23,880 nucleotides of DNA from Chloroflexota bacterium (GCA_023395675.1 JAEWYL010000203.1:1-23880); one strand, 5' to 3'; shown: positions 7,500-15,795, counted from the first letter of the stretch. Program-made: numbers and translations. Notes: a model not told the origin generated them from the letters alone.

Positions 7500-7572
7500 G
7501 AGCGGCTGCTCCGGCTGTTCAGTCCCCGGCCCGAGCGCCCAAACTGATCCGGTAACTGGAACAACCAAAAAT

Positions 7573-9657
7573 ATGCTTCGCCTCCTTCTCGCACTTGCCC
7601 TCCTCCCCCTCTCTTTTGCGCGCCTGCCGATTCAAGAGCCGCCGCCGCAGGGTGATGGCTATGCGCTCCTCCTGCCGCTCGTCACCCTCAACCGCCCGCC
7701 GGAGTGGATCGGGCCCGAGGGCGGCCTGATCTCCGCCGTGGTCGTCAACCCCCAGGCCCCCGAGACGGTCTACGCCGCCTCCTGGGGCGGCGGGGTCTAT
7801 AAGAGCCAGGATGGAGGCCGGAGCTGGGCCTGGGCCAGCCGGGGCCTGGACAACCTGACCGTGGTCTCGCTGGCGCTCAACCCGAAGGCCCCCGATACCC
7901 TCTACGCGGGCACTTACCACGGGAAGCTCTTCAAGTCCACCGACGGCGCCCAGAGCTGGGTCCTTTCCAGCGCCGGGGTGCAGGAGCGCGCCATCGTCTA
8001 TTCGATCGCAGTGGATCCCTTCCGCCCCGCGACGGTCTACATGGCCACCCGCGGCCTCTCCAATGAGGTCACGCCGCCCTGGGCCGGGGTGATTTACCGC
8101 AGCGACGATTCCGGCGCCACCTGGAAAGCGGTGCTGGACGACCTGGGCGGCAGCCATTACCAGGACTGGGCCTACACGCTGGCGGTGCATCCCACCCTCC
8201 CCGACCTGCTCTTCGCCGCCACCCACGAACAGGGCATCATCGTCAGCGAGGACCGGGGCGAGACCTGGCGCACCGCCAACAGCGGCATCACCAACTTCTC
8301 CACCCGGGCCCTGGTTTTCGGCCCCTCCGACCAGGTCTACACGGCAGTCTGGGAGAAAAAGGGCGTGTTCAAATCGGACGATCTCGGCGCCACCTGGACC
8401 CTGCAGGACAACGGGACGGAGGGCGCCCAGATCTACGTGATGGACATGGATCCCTCCTGGCAGCAGACTCTTTACCTGGCAACCTACAACATGGGGGTGT
8501 TGAAGACCACCAACGGCGGCAGGCGCTGGGGCCCCTCCGGGTTAGCCGGCGTGCCCATCGCCACCGTGCGCGTCCATCCCACCCAACCGCAGCGAGTGTT
8601 CGCCGGCACCAGCGGCGACGGGCTGTACGCCAGCCCCGATAACGGCGAGACCTGGGCCCGCAGCCAGTCCGGCCTGAACGCCAGTTCCGCCGTTTCCATG
8701 CTCATCTCCCCGCTGAACGAGCAGGTCTACTTCGCCGGCGTCTACGGCAGCGGCGTGCTGCGCTCGCCGGACCGGGGGAAAACCTGGGAGGCCTTCAACC
8801 AGAACCTGGATACGCGCTGGATCAACGCCCTGGTCGAGCAGCCTGAGCGTAAAACGCTCTACGCCCTGACCTACGACCAAGGGCTCTTCCGCTGCGACCT
8901 GACGAAACCCGGGGACTGCTGGCAGCCGGTGAGCGTCCCGGGCGGGGTGGGGGCTCCGGCCGGAGCGGTCCCGGCGCAGCGCCTGCCGGTCCAGCGCGCG
9001 TTTCGGGACGCCGCGGGCCTGGACAGCCTCTCCGCTGCCAGTATCTGGCCCACCGGACCCGGGCTGCTGGCCCTGGCCTTCGCCCCCTCGAACCCGGATA
9101 TCGCCTATTTGGGCGGGGCGGGCACGGGCGTGCTGCGCTCCACCGACGGGGGCCGCACCTGGCAGGGGGCCGGCCTGCCCGGGCGCACCATCTGGAGCCT
9201 GGCGGTGGACCCGCAGGACCCGCAGCGCGTTTTCGCCGCCACCGACCAACCCGGGACGGTGCGGCTCAGCACGGACGGCGGCAGGAACTGGTCCGACGCC
9301 TCGCTCCCGGGCGTCTCCGGCTACAGCCTGGCATTCTTCCCGGGCCCGTCGGGCGGCCTGCTGGCCGGCACTAGCAGCGGCCTCTACCGGCTGGACGGCA
9401 GCGCCTGGAAGCCGGCCGGGCTGGAAGGCGCCGCCATCATCGCGCTCGCCCCGCACCCCGAAAACCCGCAGTACTGGTACGCCGGGGCGGCCGGCGGGTC
9501 CTATCTCTCGAAGGATGGGGGCGCAAGCTGGCTCCCGGGGCCTGAGGAGCTGCAGTCGCACACGGTTCAGGCCGTCTACACCAGCCCGCTGGAGCCGGAG
9601 TATATCTATTACTGCACCAGCGCGCACGGCATCCTGCGGGCAGCCTTCGAGCCGTAA
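7573..9657 (+). CDS. Secreted BNR/photosystem-stability-factor-like repeat protein (beta-propeller)
   Basis: This 694-aa protein is exported: MLRLLLALALLPLSFA is a signal peptide, which decides the start at 7573 although the frame is open from 7372. The rest is at least eleven BNR-type units of the form Y/F-x-S-x-D-G-G-x-T-W (for example YKSQDGGRSW, LRSPDRGKTW, LRSTDGGRTW), each followed by a hydrophobic stretch and a P-x-x-P-x-T-[LV]-Y-A-[AG]-T element such as NPKAPDTLYAGT. These repeats fold into beta-propeller blades, as in sortilin/VPS10, Ycf48 and sialidase-like proteins. The catalytic residues of true sialidases are not apparent, so a binding or scaffolding role outside the cell is more likely. 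It stands alone between the repeat block and a strong terminator. The ligand is unknown. Confidence 0.87.
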   Translation: MLRLLLALALLPLSFARLPIQEPPPQGDGYALLLPLVTLNRPPEWIGPEGGLISAVVVNPQAPETVYAASWGGGVYKSQDGGRSWAWASRGLDNLTVVSLALNPKAPDTLYAGTYHGKLFKSTDGAQSWVLSSAGVQERAIVYSIAVDPFRPATVYMATRGLSNEVTPPWAGVIYRSDDSGATWKAVLDDLGGSHYQDWAYTLAVHPTLPDLLFAATHEQGIIVSEDRGETWRTANSGITNFSTRALVFGPSDQVYTAVWEKKGVFKSDDLGATWTLQDNGTEGAQIYVMDMDPSWQQTLYLATYNMGVLKTTNGGRRWGPSGLAGVPIATVRVHPTQPQRVFAGTSGDGLYASPDNGETWARSQSGLNASSAVSMLISPLNEQVYFAGVYGSGVLRSPDRGKTWEAFNQNLDTRWINALVEQPERKTLYALTYDQGLFRCDLTKPGDCWQPVSVPGGVGAPAGAVPAQRLPVQRAFRDAAGLDSLSAASIWPTGPGLLALAFAPSNPDIAYLGGAGTGVLRSTDGGRTWQGAGLPGRTIWSLAVDPQDPQRVFAATDQPGTVRLSTDGGRNWSDASLPGVSGYSLAFFPGPSGGLLAGTSSGLYRLDGSAWKPAGLEGAAIIALAPHPENPQYWYAGAAGGSYLSKDGGASWLPGPEELQSHTVQAVYTSPLEPEYIYYCTSAHGILRAAFEP

Positions 9658-9723
9658 ACTGATACATCCTGTGCGCCGCGGCTTAGCCCCGGCACACGCA
9701 GCAGTCTGAACCTGATTTTTCGC

Positions 9724-9770
9724 AAAAGATCAAAAACTCAGCCCAAAGCGCCGAGTTTTTGATCTTTTTT
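9724..9770. terminator. Strong bidirectional intrinsic terminator
   Basis: A perfect 16-bp stem, AAAAGATCAAAAACTC (9724-9739) with GAGTTTTTGATCTTTT (9753-9768), surrounds a 13-nt loop and ends in a T-run. Read on the other strand it also ends in Ts. It lies between the convergent BNR gene and DppC-like permease gene and can serve both. Confidence 0.9.
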
Positions 9771-9833
9771 CGTTCCCGCACCCCCGATCTGTGCAGAACA
9801 CCGGAAAATTGCAGTGTTGGAGCGCGCTCCCCG

Positions 9834-11204
9834 CTACAGCTCTCGCAGGCGCGGGTTGAAGATGCGGTCCAGGGCGAAGCCGAACATGGAGAACGCCAGC
9901 CCGGTCAGCACCAGGAGCAGCGAGGGCTCGAGCACCCAGTAGTACAGCCCCTGGAACAGGGCCCCGTTATCGTAGGCGTCCTGGATCACCTTGCCCCAGG
10001 TGGGCAGCACCGGGTCGCCCAGCCCGATCACGGCCAGCGAAGCCTCCAGGAACACGAAGGAGGGGATCAGCACCACAAACTGCGGGATCAGCAGCGGGAT
10101 AATGCGCGGGATCATGTAGAACAGGATGATGCGCGGGCTGCTGGCGCCGTACGAGCGCGCCGCCTCGGTATAGGGGGCCACTTTCACCTGCAGGAACACC
10201 GCCCGGTAGGTCTTGATGGACTGCCCGAAGATGTTGAGCAGGATGACCACCCCCAGCATAAGCCAGATACTGCGCGAGTAAAACGTGCCCACCATGATCA
10301 GGATCGGCAGCACCGGCAGGATCAGGTTCAGCTCCGTGACGCGCTGGATGGCTTCATCCACCACGCCGCCGTACCACACTCCCACCGCGGCGATCACCAT
10401 GGTGAGGATGGTGGTCCCGACGGCGGCCAGCAGCCCGAAGGCCAGCGCGATCGGCGTCCCCCAGAGCAAAGCCACCATCAGGTCGCGGCGCCGGTGGTCG
10501 GTGCCCGCCAGCCCGTGCACCTGCCCGTAAGCCACCAGGCGCGCCTCCAGGTCGTCCTCTGGCCCGAAAACGATGGCGCTGACCTGCATCTTGTAGCTGC
10601 CCTCTACCGGCGCCGGAGAGGCCGCTTCAGGGTTGACGAACAGGCCCACGTGCGGGGCCAGGCCGCCCAGCCGCCGCTTCAGGCGCTCGTCCAGGGAGAC
10701 CCGGTACACCGGTCCATCCTGCAGCGAGAAGTCTCCCACCCGCACTTCCCGCCCGTCCGGCGTGAACCAGGCGACGGAGATGAAGGGGATCTTCTCCCCA
10801 TACTGCGCCTCGAAAAAGATCGAAAGCTCCTGGGGGAAGCTGTCGTAGGGGTAGTCGAAGTTGAACTGGATCAGGATCTCCCGGGCCTCCTCCGACACCT
10901 GCTGGGACTGCTTCTCCACCCGCGGCCCTGTGCCTGCCGGGCCCGCTTCCCCGGCCAGGCGGCTGTGGATATCAATCGTTTCCGGCAGCTTCTCCTTGAC
11001 AAACAGGTTGTACCAGACCGGCTGCGCATTCTTTGGGGAGGCCGCCCAGTGCTCGCTCCCCCGCCAGAGGCCGACCGCCTGCCGGTACGGGATGGCGATC
11101 AGGGTGTAGAGGGCGACCCCAACCAGGGCCAGGATGATGACCAGCCCGGCGACGGCCGTGGGATAGGCCGATAACTGCAGGCCAAACTTGCGCGCCGCTC
11201 TCAT
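9834..11204 (-). CDS. Peptide-type ABC transporter permease, DppC-like, with large extracytoplasmic insertion
   Basis: This inner-membrane subunit of a family-5 (dipeptide/oligopeptide/nickel-type) importer is 456 aa, against about 300 for ordinary DppC. TM1 (about 17-38) is followed by an insertion of roughly 200 residues that is polar and Pro-rich (for example FNFDYPYDSFPQELSIFF) before the DppC core resumes at HGLAGTDHRRRDLMVALLWG, the equivalent of HPLGTDxxGRDxLSRLLYG. The ATPase-binding EAA loop is intact at about residue 345 (EAARSYGASSPRIILFYMIP). The start overlaps the stop of the DppB-like gene by 4 nt (ATGA). The insertion must sit outside the membrane and may contact the unusually long binding protein. 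It is the last gene of its operon. No ATPase gene follows before the terminator. Confidence 0.92.
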   Translation of the reverse strand: MRAARKFGLQLSAYPTAVAGLVIILALVGVALYTLIAIPYRQAVGLWRGSEHWAASPKNAQPVWYNLFVKEKLPETIDIHSRLAGEAGPAGTGPRVEKQSQQVSEEAREILIQFNFDYPYDSFPQELSIFFEAQYGEKIPFISVAWFTPDGREVRVGDFSLQDGPVYRVSLDERLKRRLGGLAPHVGLFVNPEAASPAPVEGSYKMQVSAIVFGPEDDLEARLVAYGQVHGLAGTDHRRRDLMVALLWGTPIALAFGLLAAVGTTILTMVIAAVGVWYGGVVDEAIQRVTELNLILPVLPILIMVGTFYSRSIWLMLGVVILLNIFGQSIKTYRAVFLQVKVAPYTEAARSYGASSPRIILFYMIPRIIPLLIPQFVVLIPSFVFLEASLAVIGLGDPVLPTWGKVIQDAYDNGALFQGLYYWVLEPSLLLVLTGLAFSMFGFALDRIFNPRLREL

Positions 11205-12346
11205 AGCTTGCCGCCCTCCTCCCCCAGGCGCACGCGCGGGTCCACCAGGGAGTAGATGAAATCCAGCAGGAAGACCGTCAGCGCCAGCAGGTAGGCGTAA
11301 ATGACCGTCGAACCGACGATCACCGCCGTATCGAACAAACCCACCGCATTGAACAGCGTCCTGCCCAGACCGGGCCAGTTGAAGACTGTCTCCAGGATGA
11401 TGGCGCCGGTCCAGAGAGTGATCAGGGTCAGGGCGAAGTTGGTGATGATGGCGGGCAGGGTGGGCCGCAGGATGTAGCGCCGCTCGACCATGGTCGCGTT
11501 CAGCCCCTTCGCTTTGGCCATCTCCACGTAGTCCTCGCTGGCATAAATCAGGAAGAAGGTGCGCCAGTTATAGGTGCTCAGAAAGAGCGAGCTGATCAGC
11601 ACGGCCGAGACCGGCAGGATCAGATGCCGCGCCAGGCTGAGCGCGTATTCCAGGGGGTTATCCGGAGGCGGGGCTTTGACCATCCCTCCATAAGGCAGCA
11701 CGCCCAGGATGGCGGCGAAGATCAGGATCAGGAAGATCCCGTAAAACCAGCTCGGGGCCGATGAGAGCGGGGCCAGCGCGATCAGCAGGCGGTCCGGCAG
11801 GCTGCCGTAACGGCGGGACAAGTTCAGCGCCCCGATCACGCTCAGGAAAAACAGCGCCAGGTTGGCGCTGGCAAACAGCACCAGAGTGGCGGGCAGCCTT
11901 TCCAGCAGGATCAGGCGTACCTGCTTCGAGCCGCTGTCGCTGGTCAGGTTTTCGGCCCGCCCCAGGCTGAGCAGCATGGCGTCCTTCAGGTAAACAAAGC
12001 TGCGGGTGAGGAAAGGCCGGTCCAGGCCCAAGCGCCGCTCCTCCAGGCGCACCTGCTCCTGGACGAACTTCGCCCTCTGCTCTGCGTCGAGCAGCCGGAA
12101 CTGCGGATTGGCGCCCAGAGAGAGCGAGATATTCTCCTGGATCTGGGAGCGGCGGATCCGGTCCACGTACCCGCCCATGTTGGCGATCAGGATGGTCAGG
12201 TAAACGCCCGCCAGCATGGTCAGGAACAGCAGGAAAAGCCGGACCAGCACGTAGCGCAGCACGCGCACGGCCGTGCCCGGGGCCTTTCTCGATTGGACGG
12301 CGGCGGCGGGATCGCCGGAATTGATGGTGCGAATTGCTTCGGTCAT
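11201..12346 (-). CDS. Peptide-type ABC transporter permease, DppB-like
   Basis: This is the second channel subunit, 381 aa, somewhat longer than typical DppB (about 310-340). TM1 (about 28-54) is followed by an expanded extracytoplasmic segment (about 55-150) with a charged helix near residues 103-120 and RLGLDRPFLTRSFVYLKDA, which corresponds to the LGLDxPxxxxYxxwl region of relatives. The EAA loop is clear at about residues 268-298 (DYVEMAKAKGLNATMVERRY, then LRPTLPAI). The C-terminus has the usual FLLDFIYSLVDPRVRLG. The ATG at 12344-12346 is preceded by a strong GAGGAGGAAG ribosome binding site. It is coupled to the DppC-like gene by an ATGA overlap. Confidence 0.93.
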   Translation of the reverse strand: MTEAIRTINSGDPAAAVQSRKAPGTAVRVLRYVLVRLFLLFLTMLAGVYLTILIANMGGYVDRIRRSQIQENISLSLGANPQFRLLDAEQRAKFVQEQVRLEERRLGLDRPFLTRSFVYLKDAMLLSLGRAENLTSDSGSKQVRLILLERLPATLVLFASANLALFFLSVIGALNLSRRYGSLPDRLLIALAPLSSAPSWFYGIFLILIFAAILGVLPYGGMVKAPPPDNPLEYALSLARHLILPVSAVLISSLFLSTYNWRTFFLIYASEDYVEMAKAKGLNATMVERRYILRPTLPAIITNFALTLITLWTGAIILETVFNWPGLGRTLFNAVGLFDTAVIVGSTVIYAYLLALTVFLLDFIYSLVDPRVRLGEEGGKL

Positions 12347-12390
12347 TCTTCCTCCTCTTCATTCACGTTTTAGCCGGTAGAGGCAGGTTG

Positions 12391-12420
12391 GACCCCAGGG
12401 GCACCCCTGCCCCTGGGGTC
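12391..12420 (-). promoter_or_regulatory. Hairpin 1 in the spacer between binding-protein and permease genes
   Basis: GACCCCAGGGGC (12391-12402) pairs perfectly with GCCCCTGGGGTC (12409-12420) over a 6-nt loop. It lies in the 184-nt spacer of the operon and lacks a T-run. I read it as an mRNA-stabilising or attenuating element that keeps binding-protein output above permease output, as in other ABC operons. Confidence 0.6.
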
Positions 12421-12473
12421 ACTCACCATGAGGAGAAGAAGGCTAGAGAGGCGCTCAAAAAAGGGTTGAGGGG

Positions 12474-12503
12474 GTCCTTTGCAGGGCGCAGCCTGCAAAG
12501 GAC
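12474..12503 (-). promoter_or_regulatory. Hairpin 2 in the same spacer
   Basis: GTCCTTTGCAGG (12474-12485) pairs perfectly with CCTGCAAAGGAC (12492-12503) over a 6-nt loop, 27 nt after the binding-protein stop codon in transcription order. With the preceding hairpin it makes a double stem-loop downstream of the binding-protein gene. Confidence 0.6.
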
Positions 12504-12530
12504 TCATCTCGCCTGTTTATGAGCTGGCCG

Positions 12531-15131
12531 CTAGTTTCCGATGGTCACGAACTCCACCGGCACGAAGGTCGCCAGGCTCACCACCGAGGGTGAAACCACC
12601 ACCTCCATGCGGTGCGTCCCCGACTCCAGTTCTCCGATCTGTTCCGCTGTGAGCGTGATCTGGTACTGCCCCTCGCCGCTGGCCTCCGCCGTGCCGCTGA
12701 AAGCCACCTGACCCGAGGCATCGAAGACCACGTAGCGGACCTCCTGGATATCCTCGCTGGGGTAAGGCTCTCCCTGGTAGGTGACGAAGACGTCGAACAC
12801 GGCCTCCGTCCCGCTGTCCACCCGTCCGGGCCCGTCCACCTCGACCTCCGCGACCCGCGGGTCGGTGAACTGCGACCATTTCGTGGCCGGGTCCGGGTAG
12901 TTGGGGTTGTGCTTGAGGATCAGCGTGCCTTCCACCGGGAACGCCTGCTCCAGGTAGTACGGCCCGGTCCCGATCCAGAAGTGCCCCCAGCGGTCGTACC
13001 AGCTCTGATAGTTGGCCCAGCGCTCCTGGGCTTCCTCCGGCGTGATGTACTGGCTCAGGGTGGGCTCGAAGGGGATGAAGCTCTCCGCCACGGCCTGCTC
13101 CAGGTAGGTCGAGAGGATCTCCAGACTCGGCCCGCCGATATAGCTCATCTGCTCGACCTCCAGCTCTTCGGCCTTGCTGGCGGAGAAGGCCAGCTCCTGG
13201 TACGCCTCCGCCATCACCCCCAGGCCCACGCTGTGCCAGGCGCCGGGGCCGAACAGGTAGGTCGGGAAGAGCTCGTTATTGAAGACCATCCGCTCTGCGT
13301 CGAGCTGGATCAGGTCGCTGTACCACTCGACCACCAGCGGGTCTTCCTGCACGATGCGCATGCCCTTGAAAGCCGGCTGGAAGGTGCCCTCGTAGAAGGC
13401 CACCGCGGCCTCGTCATAGATTGCGCTCTCCTCCTTGGCCTGGTCAATGACCATGATGAATGCCATGATCATGTCTGCCAGGTCCAGGCGGCTGCCGTCG
13501 TGCCATTGGATATCGAACAGGTTTTCAGGGAAGCGGTACACGATCTTCGTGACCGAGGTGAGGCCTTCGGGCGCCTGCTCCCCGGCGGTGATAAAGCGCT
13601 GCTCCGCGGCGTCCCAGTCCACCCATGCGTCCTCCGGGACCTCGAAGTCGCTCGGGGCGAACTCCAGCGAAAGCCAGTCCAGGGTTTTCTCCACCGGCAG
13701 GCCCTCCCGCACGAAGACCTCGGCGCTCTCCAGCCGCTGAGGCCAGTACAGGCCCGTGTAGGGATCGTTCATCAGGCTCACGTCCTGGGTGGCGTTGATC
13801 AGCATCTGGTCGTAAACCTGGTTGCTGCCGGCCACCGGGTTCCAGGGCTCGGTCATGATGCTGACCGAGGAGAAGGTCAGGGCGCCGCCTGCGCCGTCCG
13901 TGCGGCGCAGGGTGAAGGGCCAGAGCTGGGTCCCGTGGATCCCGGCCGCCAGGTCAGCGGTCACGCTCACGTCGGAGCGCATGGGCGAGATAAAGATCTG
14001 GTCCACCAGGAACAGGCGCATCGCTTCTTGCAGCGAGTATTCCATCGCCTGGGCGAAGAGCGTACCGCGTTCTTCCATGCTGGAGAAATCGTTGCGCGCC
14101 AGCCGGTCGGCCACGGCGTCGAATTCCGGCGACGGGGCGTAGAGCTGCCACAGCGGGTAGGGCAGGCCGCGCGGGGTAAAGTAGTAGTCGAAATTCAGCC
14201 CCTGGTCGCGCAGGACCTGGGTGTTGATCCAGCCGCCGGTATACAGGTGCCAGAGCCCATCGTTGGGGTCGCTGCCCACCCAGAGCGGCGCCGCCTCGGC
14301 GGAATTCTTGATATCTCTCCGCACCGAGAAGCCGATGGACTCGAGCTGGTTGGCGATGTACTCGCCGATCTCCCGCCGCTCGTCTTCCGAGCGGATCAGG
14401 AAGATGATCTCCACCGGCTCGCCCTCGTACGTCCAGGAACCGTCCACGCGTTCGGCGCCCAGGCCCTCCATGGCGGCGCTGATGGCGGCTTCGGCCCGCT
14501 CGGGATCGTAGCCGTATTCCGCCTCCAGGCTGCGGGCGGTGTCAATATAGCGGATGTAATCCGGAAAAATGGTGGTGAGCGGGAAATACCTGGGCTGCCC
14601 CAGACCGCCCATAATTTCCTGAGCGATGTAGCTGCGGTCAACCAGCCAGTTCATGGCCTCCCGGACCTCACGCACGGCGAAGGGGTTGAGGTCTCCGCTG
14701 CCGGAGAGCACCGGGCCTGCTACGTTGATGGTGAGATCGAAGGAAGAGCCGTAAGCGCGGATATGGTTCATCTGCGGGCTGGCCTCCACCTGCGCCAGCA
14801 GGTCAGGGTCGGAGAGGGTGAAGGCGAAAACGTCCAGCTCCCCGGCTTCGATCCTGCTCACCGCCGATTCGGCGGAGGGTTCCTCGACCGCCACGATCAT
14901 ATCCAGCCAGCCGCCCTGGCGGTCAACCGGCTCGGCGGTGGGCGTGATCAGCACCTCTTTCGGGACTTCCACCTCCACCGTACGGATCACCTCCTGGGTG
15001 ACCGGGACTTCCTGGGTGACGATGGTGGTGCTTTCTATCACCTGCGGCTGGGCGCTCTGGCAGGCCGCCAGCGCCAGGCTGGCAATAATCAGCACGTGAA
15101 ATACGATGATCAATCGGCGTCCGGATTTCAT
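12531..15131 (-). CDS. Family-5 ABC substrate-binding lipoprotein with apparently permuted lobes and C-terminal Ig-like domain
   Basis: This is an extracytoplasmic ligand-binding lipoprotein of 866 aa, against about 500-600 for DppA/OppA. A signal peptide ends in the lipobox LAAC (Cys24), followed by a Thr/Val/Glu-rich spacer. Elements that normally lie in the second half of SBP_bac_5 come first: AGELDVFAF (96-104, cf. sGevDia), VREVREAMNWLVDRSYIA (153-170, cf. VRqAlayAiDreaI) and YDPERAEAAI (208-217). First-half elements follow: IQWHDGSRLDLADM (541-554, cf. FhDGtplTAeDV), GTGPYYLE (721-728) and NPNY (742-745). An Ig-like segment of about 90 residues ends the protein. The start has a strong AGGAGGAG site 18 nt after the 61-aa gene. 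DppB- and DppC-like genes follow. The ligand is unknown; peptides are only the family default. Confidence 0.9.
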   Translation of the reverse strand: MKSGRRLIIVFHVLIIASLALAACQSAQPQVIESTTIVTQEVPVTQEVIRTVEVEVPKEVLITPTAEPVDRQGGWLDMIVAVEEPSAESAVSRIEAGELDVFAFTLSDPDLLAQVEASPQMNHIRAYGSSFDLTINVAGPVLSGSGDLNPFAVREVREAMNWLVDRSYIAQEIMGGLGQPRYFPLTTIFPDYIRYIDTARSLEAEYGYDPERAEAAISAAMEGLGAERVDGSWTYEGEPVEIIFLIRSEDERREIGEYIANQLESIGFSVRRDIKNSAEAAPLWVGSDPNDGLWHLYTGGWINTQVLRDQGLNFDYYFTPRGLPYPLWQLYAPSPEFDAVADRLARNDFSSMEERGTLFAQAMEYSLQEAMRLFLVDQIFISPMRSDVSVTADLAAGIHGTQLWPFTLRRTDGAGGALTFSSVSIMTEPWNPVAGSNQVYDQMLINATQDVSLMNDPYTGLYWPQRLESAEVFVREGLPVEKTLDWLSLEFAPSDFEVPEDAWVDWDAAEQRFITAGEQAPEGLTSVTKIVYRFPENLFDIQWHDGSRLDLADMIMAFIMVIDQAKEESAIYDEAAVAFYEGTFQPAFKGMRIVQEDPLVVEWYSDLIQLDAERMVFNNELFPTYLFGPGAWHSVGLGVMAEAYQELAFSASKAEELEVEQMSYIGGPSLEILSTYLEQAVAESFIPFEPTLSQYITPEEAQERWANYQSWYDRWGHFWIGTGPYYLEQAFPVEGTLILKHNPNYPDPATKWSQFTDPRVAEVEVDGPGRVDSGTEAVFDVFVTYQGEPYPSEDIQEVRYVVFDASGQVAFSGTAEASGEGQYQITLTAEQIGELESGTHRMEVVVSPSVVSLATFVPVEFVTIGN

Positions 15132-15149
15132 TCTCTCCTCCTGTTGCTC

Positions 15150-15335
15150 CTATCTGCTCTCAGATTTCTGCCTTCCTCTCATCCTGCGCAGCGCGCCCTG
15201 CACGGCCGTCCGGTACGGGCCGCCGCGCAGCCTGCGCGCCTCTCTCAAGAGGCGCTCTCTGCGGTCCTCCGGCGGCACTCGCCCGCTGAAGCCCTTGCAC
15301 AACCGCTGTCGCAGTTCATCATCAGGCCTCTCCAT
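15150..15335 (-). CDS. Small basic hypothetical protein (61 aa)
   Basis: The ATG at 15333-15335 lies inside the last codons of the upstream receiver gene (14-nt overlap) and is preceded by a good GAGGAGGGAAGG ribosome binding site. It ends 18 nt before the binding-protein start, so it is wedged into the operon. The product is highly charged, rich in Arg (PPEDRRERLLREARRLRGG) and mostly helical by appearance. It has no TM segment, no signal peptide and a single Cys (C13). I do not recognise a family. Its tight placement between a receiver and a binding lipoprotein suggests it is translated. It could bind the receiver or nucleic acid, but nothing in the sequence proves that. Confidence 0.6.
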   Translation of the reverse strand: MERPDDELRQRLCKGFSGRVPPEDRRERLLREARRLRGGPYRTAVQGALRRMRGRQKSESR

Positions 15336-15699
15336 GTCCTTCCCTCCTCTTCTCACAGCTCTGGATCGCGGCCAACAGCTCGTCCGGGGGATTGGTCTTG
15401 CTGGCCAGGTCATCCACCTTCGCAGCCAGGGAAGCCGGGACGGCCTCCGCCGTTTCGCTGAGAAAGATAATGCGCAGGTCGGGGCTGTAGCCCCGGATCG
15501 CCGCCAGCGCCTCCACCAGGGCCTTTCCCGGCAGGACCCAGTCCAGCAGCAGCAGGTCGGGCTCCAGCTCTCGCACCCGCTCCAGCAGCTCCTCGAACCG
15601 CCCTGCTTCTCCCACCACCGACCAGTTCGGCTGCTGTTCCAGCAGCACTTTCAGTGCATAGCGCACCCGGGATTGGCCGTCCGCGATCAAGATTCTCAT
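15322..15699 (-). CDS. Stand-alone response-regulator receiver domain
   Basis: This 125-aa protein is a single CheY-like receiver with no output domain. The phospho-acceptor is D53 (LLLLDWVLPG), the switch residue is S81 (IIFLSE) and the conserved Lys is K101 (ASKTNPP). The usual acidic pair is reduced to one Asp (D7, ILIADGQ), which may weaken Mg binding. I prefer the ATG at 15697-15699 to an in-frame start 42 nt upstream because the receiver fold begins immediately there and the longer version would start within the terminator stem. It overlaps the 61-aa gene and probably heads the transporter operon. It may take phosphate from the nearby kinase as a sink, or act by protein contact. Confidence 0.87.
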   Translation of the reverse strand: MRILIADGQSRVRYALKVLLEQQPNWSVVGEAGRFEELLERVRELEPDLLLLDWVLPGKALVEALAAIRGYSPDLRIIFLSETAEAVPASLAAKVDDLASKTNPPDELLAAIQSCEKRREGHGEA

Positions 15700-15710
15700 G
15701 GCTCCAGCAT

Positions 15711-15754
15711 AAAATAGAAAACCCCCGGGCGCATCCGGCACCCGGGGTATTTTC
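15711..15754 (-). terminator. Intrinsic terminator after the NarL-type regulator gene
   Basis: Read on the - strand, a CCCCGGG/CCCGGGG stem (15741-15747 with 15723-15729) with an 11-nt loop is extended by A/T pairs and followed by TTTTCTATTTT. It lies 42 nt after the regulator's stop and separates the kinase-regulator pair from the receiver-transporter genes. The latter then need read-through or their own promoter. Confidence 0.75.
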
Positions 15755-15760
15755 TGACCT

Positions 15761-15780
15761 GACCACCTGGCTGATTTTTC
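15761..15780 (-). promoter_or_regulatory. Candidate operator, copy B of a 20-bp motif shared with the kinase upstream region
   Basis: GACCACCTGGCTGATTTTTC matches 16 of 20 bases of the site at 20609-20628. It lies between the NarL-type regulator's stop and the terminator, about 60 nt upstream of the stand-alone receiver's ATG. It could be a regulator binding site, though its position before a terminator is unusual. Confidence 0.35.
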
Positions 15781-15795
15781 TAAGCCTGCCTGCGC

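Noticed and set aside
7372..7572. N-terminal extension of the BNR-repeat protein
   Set aside because: It would be translated from the repeat block and lies partly upstream of the -10 box; the signal peptide begins at 7573.
9759..11174. Long + strand open frame opposite the DppC-like gene
   Set aside because: It starts inside the terminator and gives low-complexity Gln/His/Arg-rich protein. The DppC-like reading has TM helices and an EAA loop.
12612..15461. A very long open frame antisense to the binding-protein gene
   Set aside because: The product is rich in Arg, His, Gly and Pro without domains, as expected for the complement of a GC-rich gene. The - strand frame encodes a clear lipoprotein.
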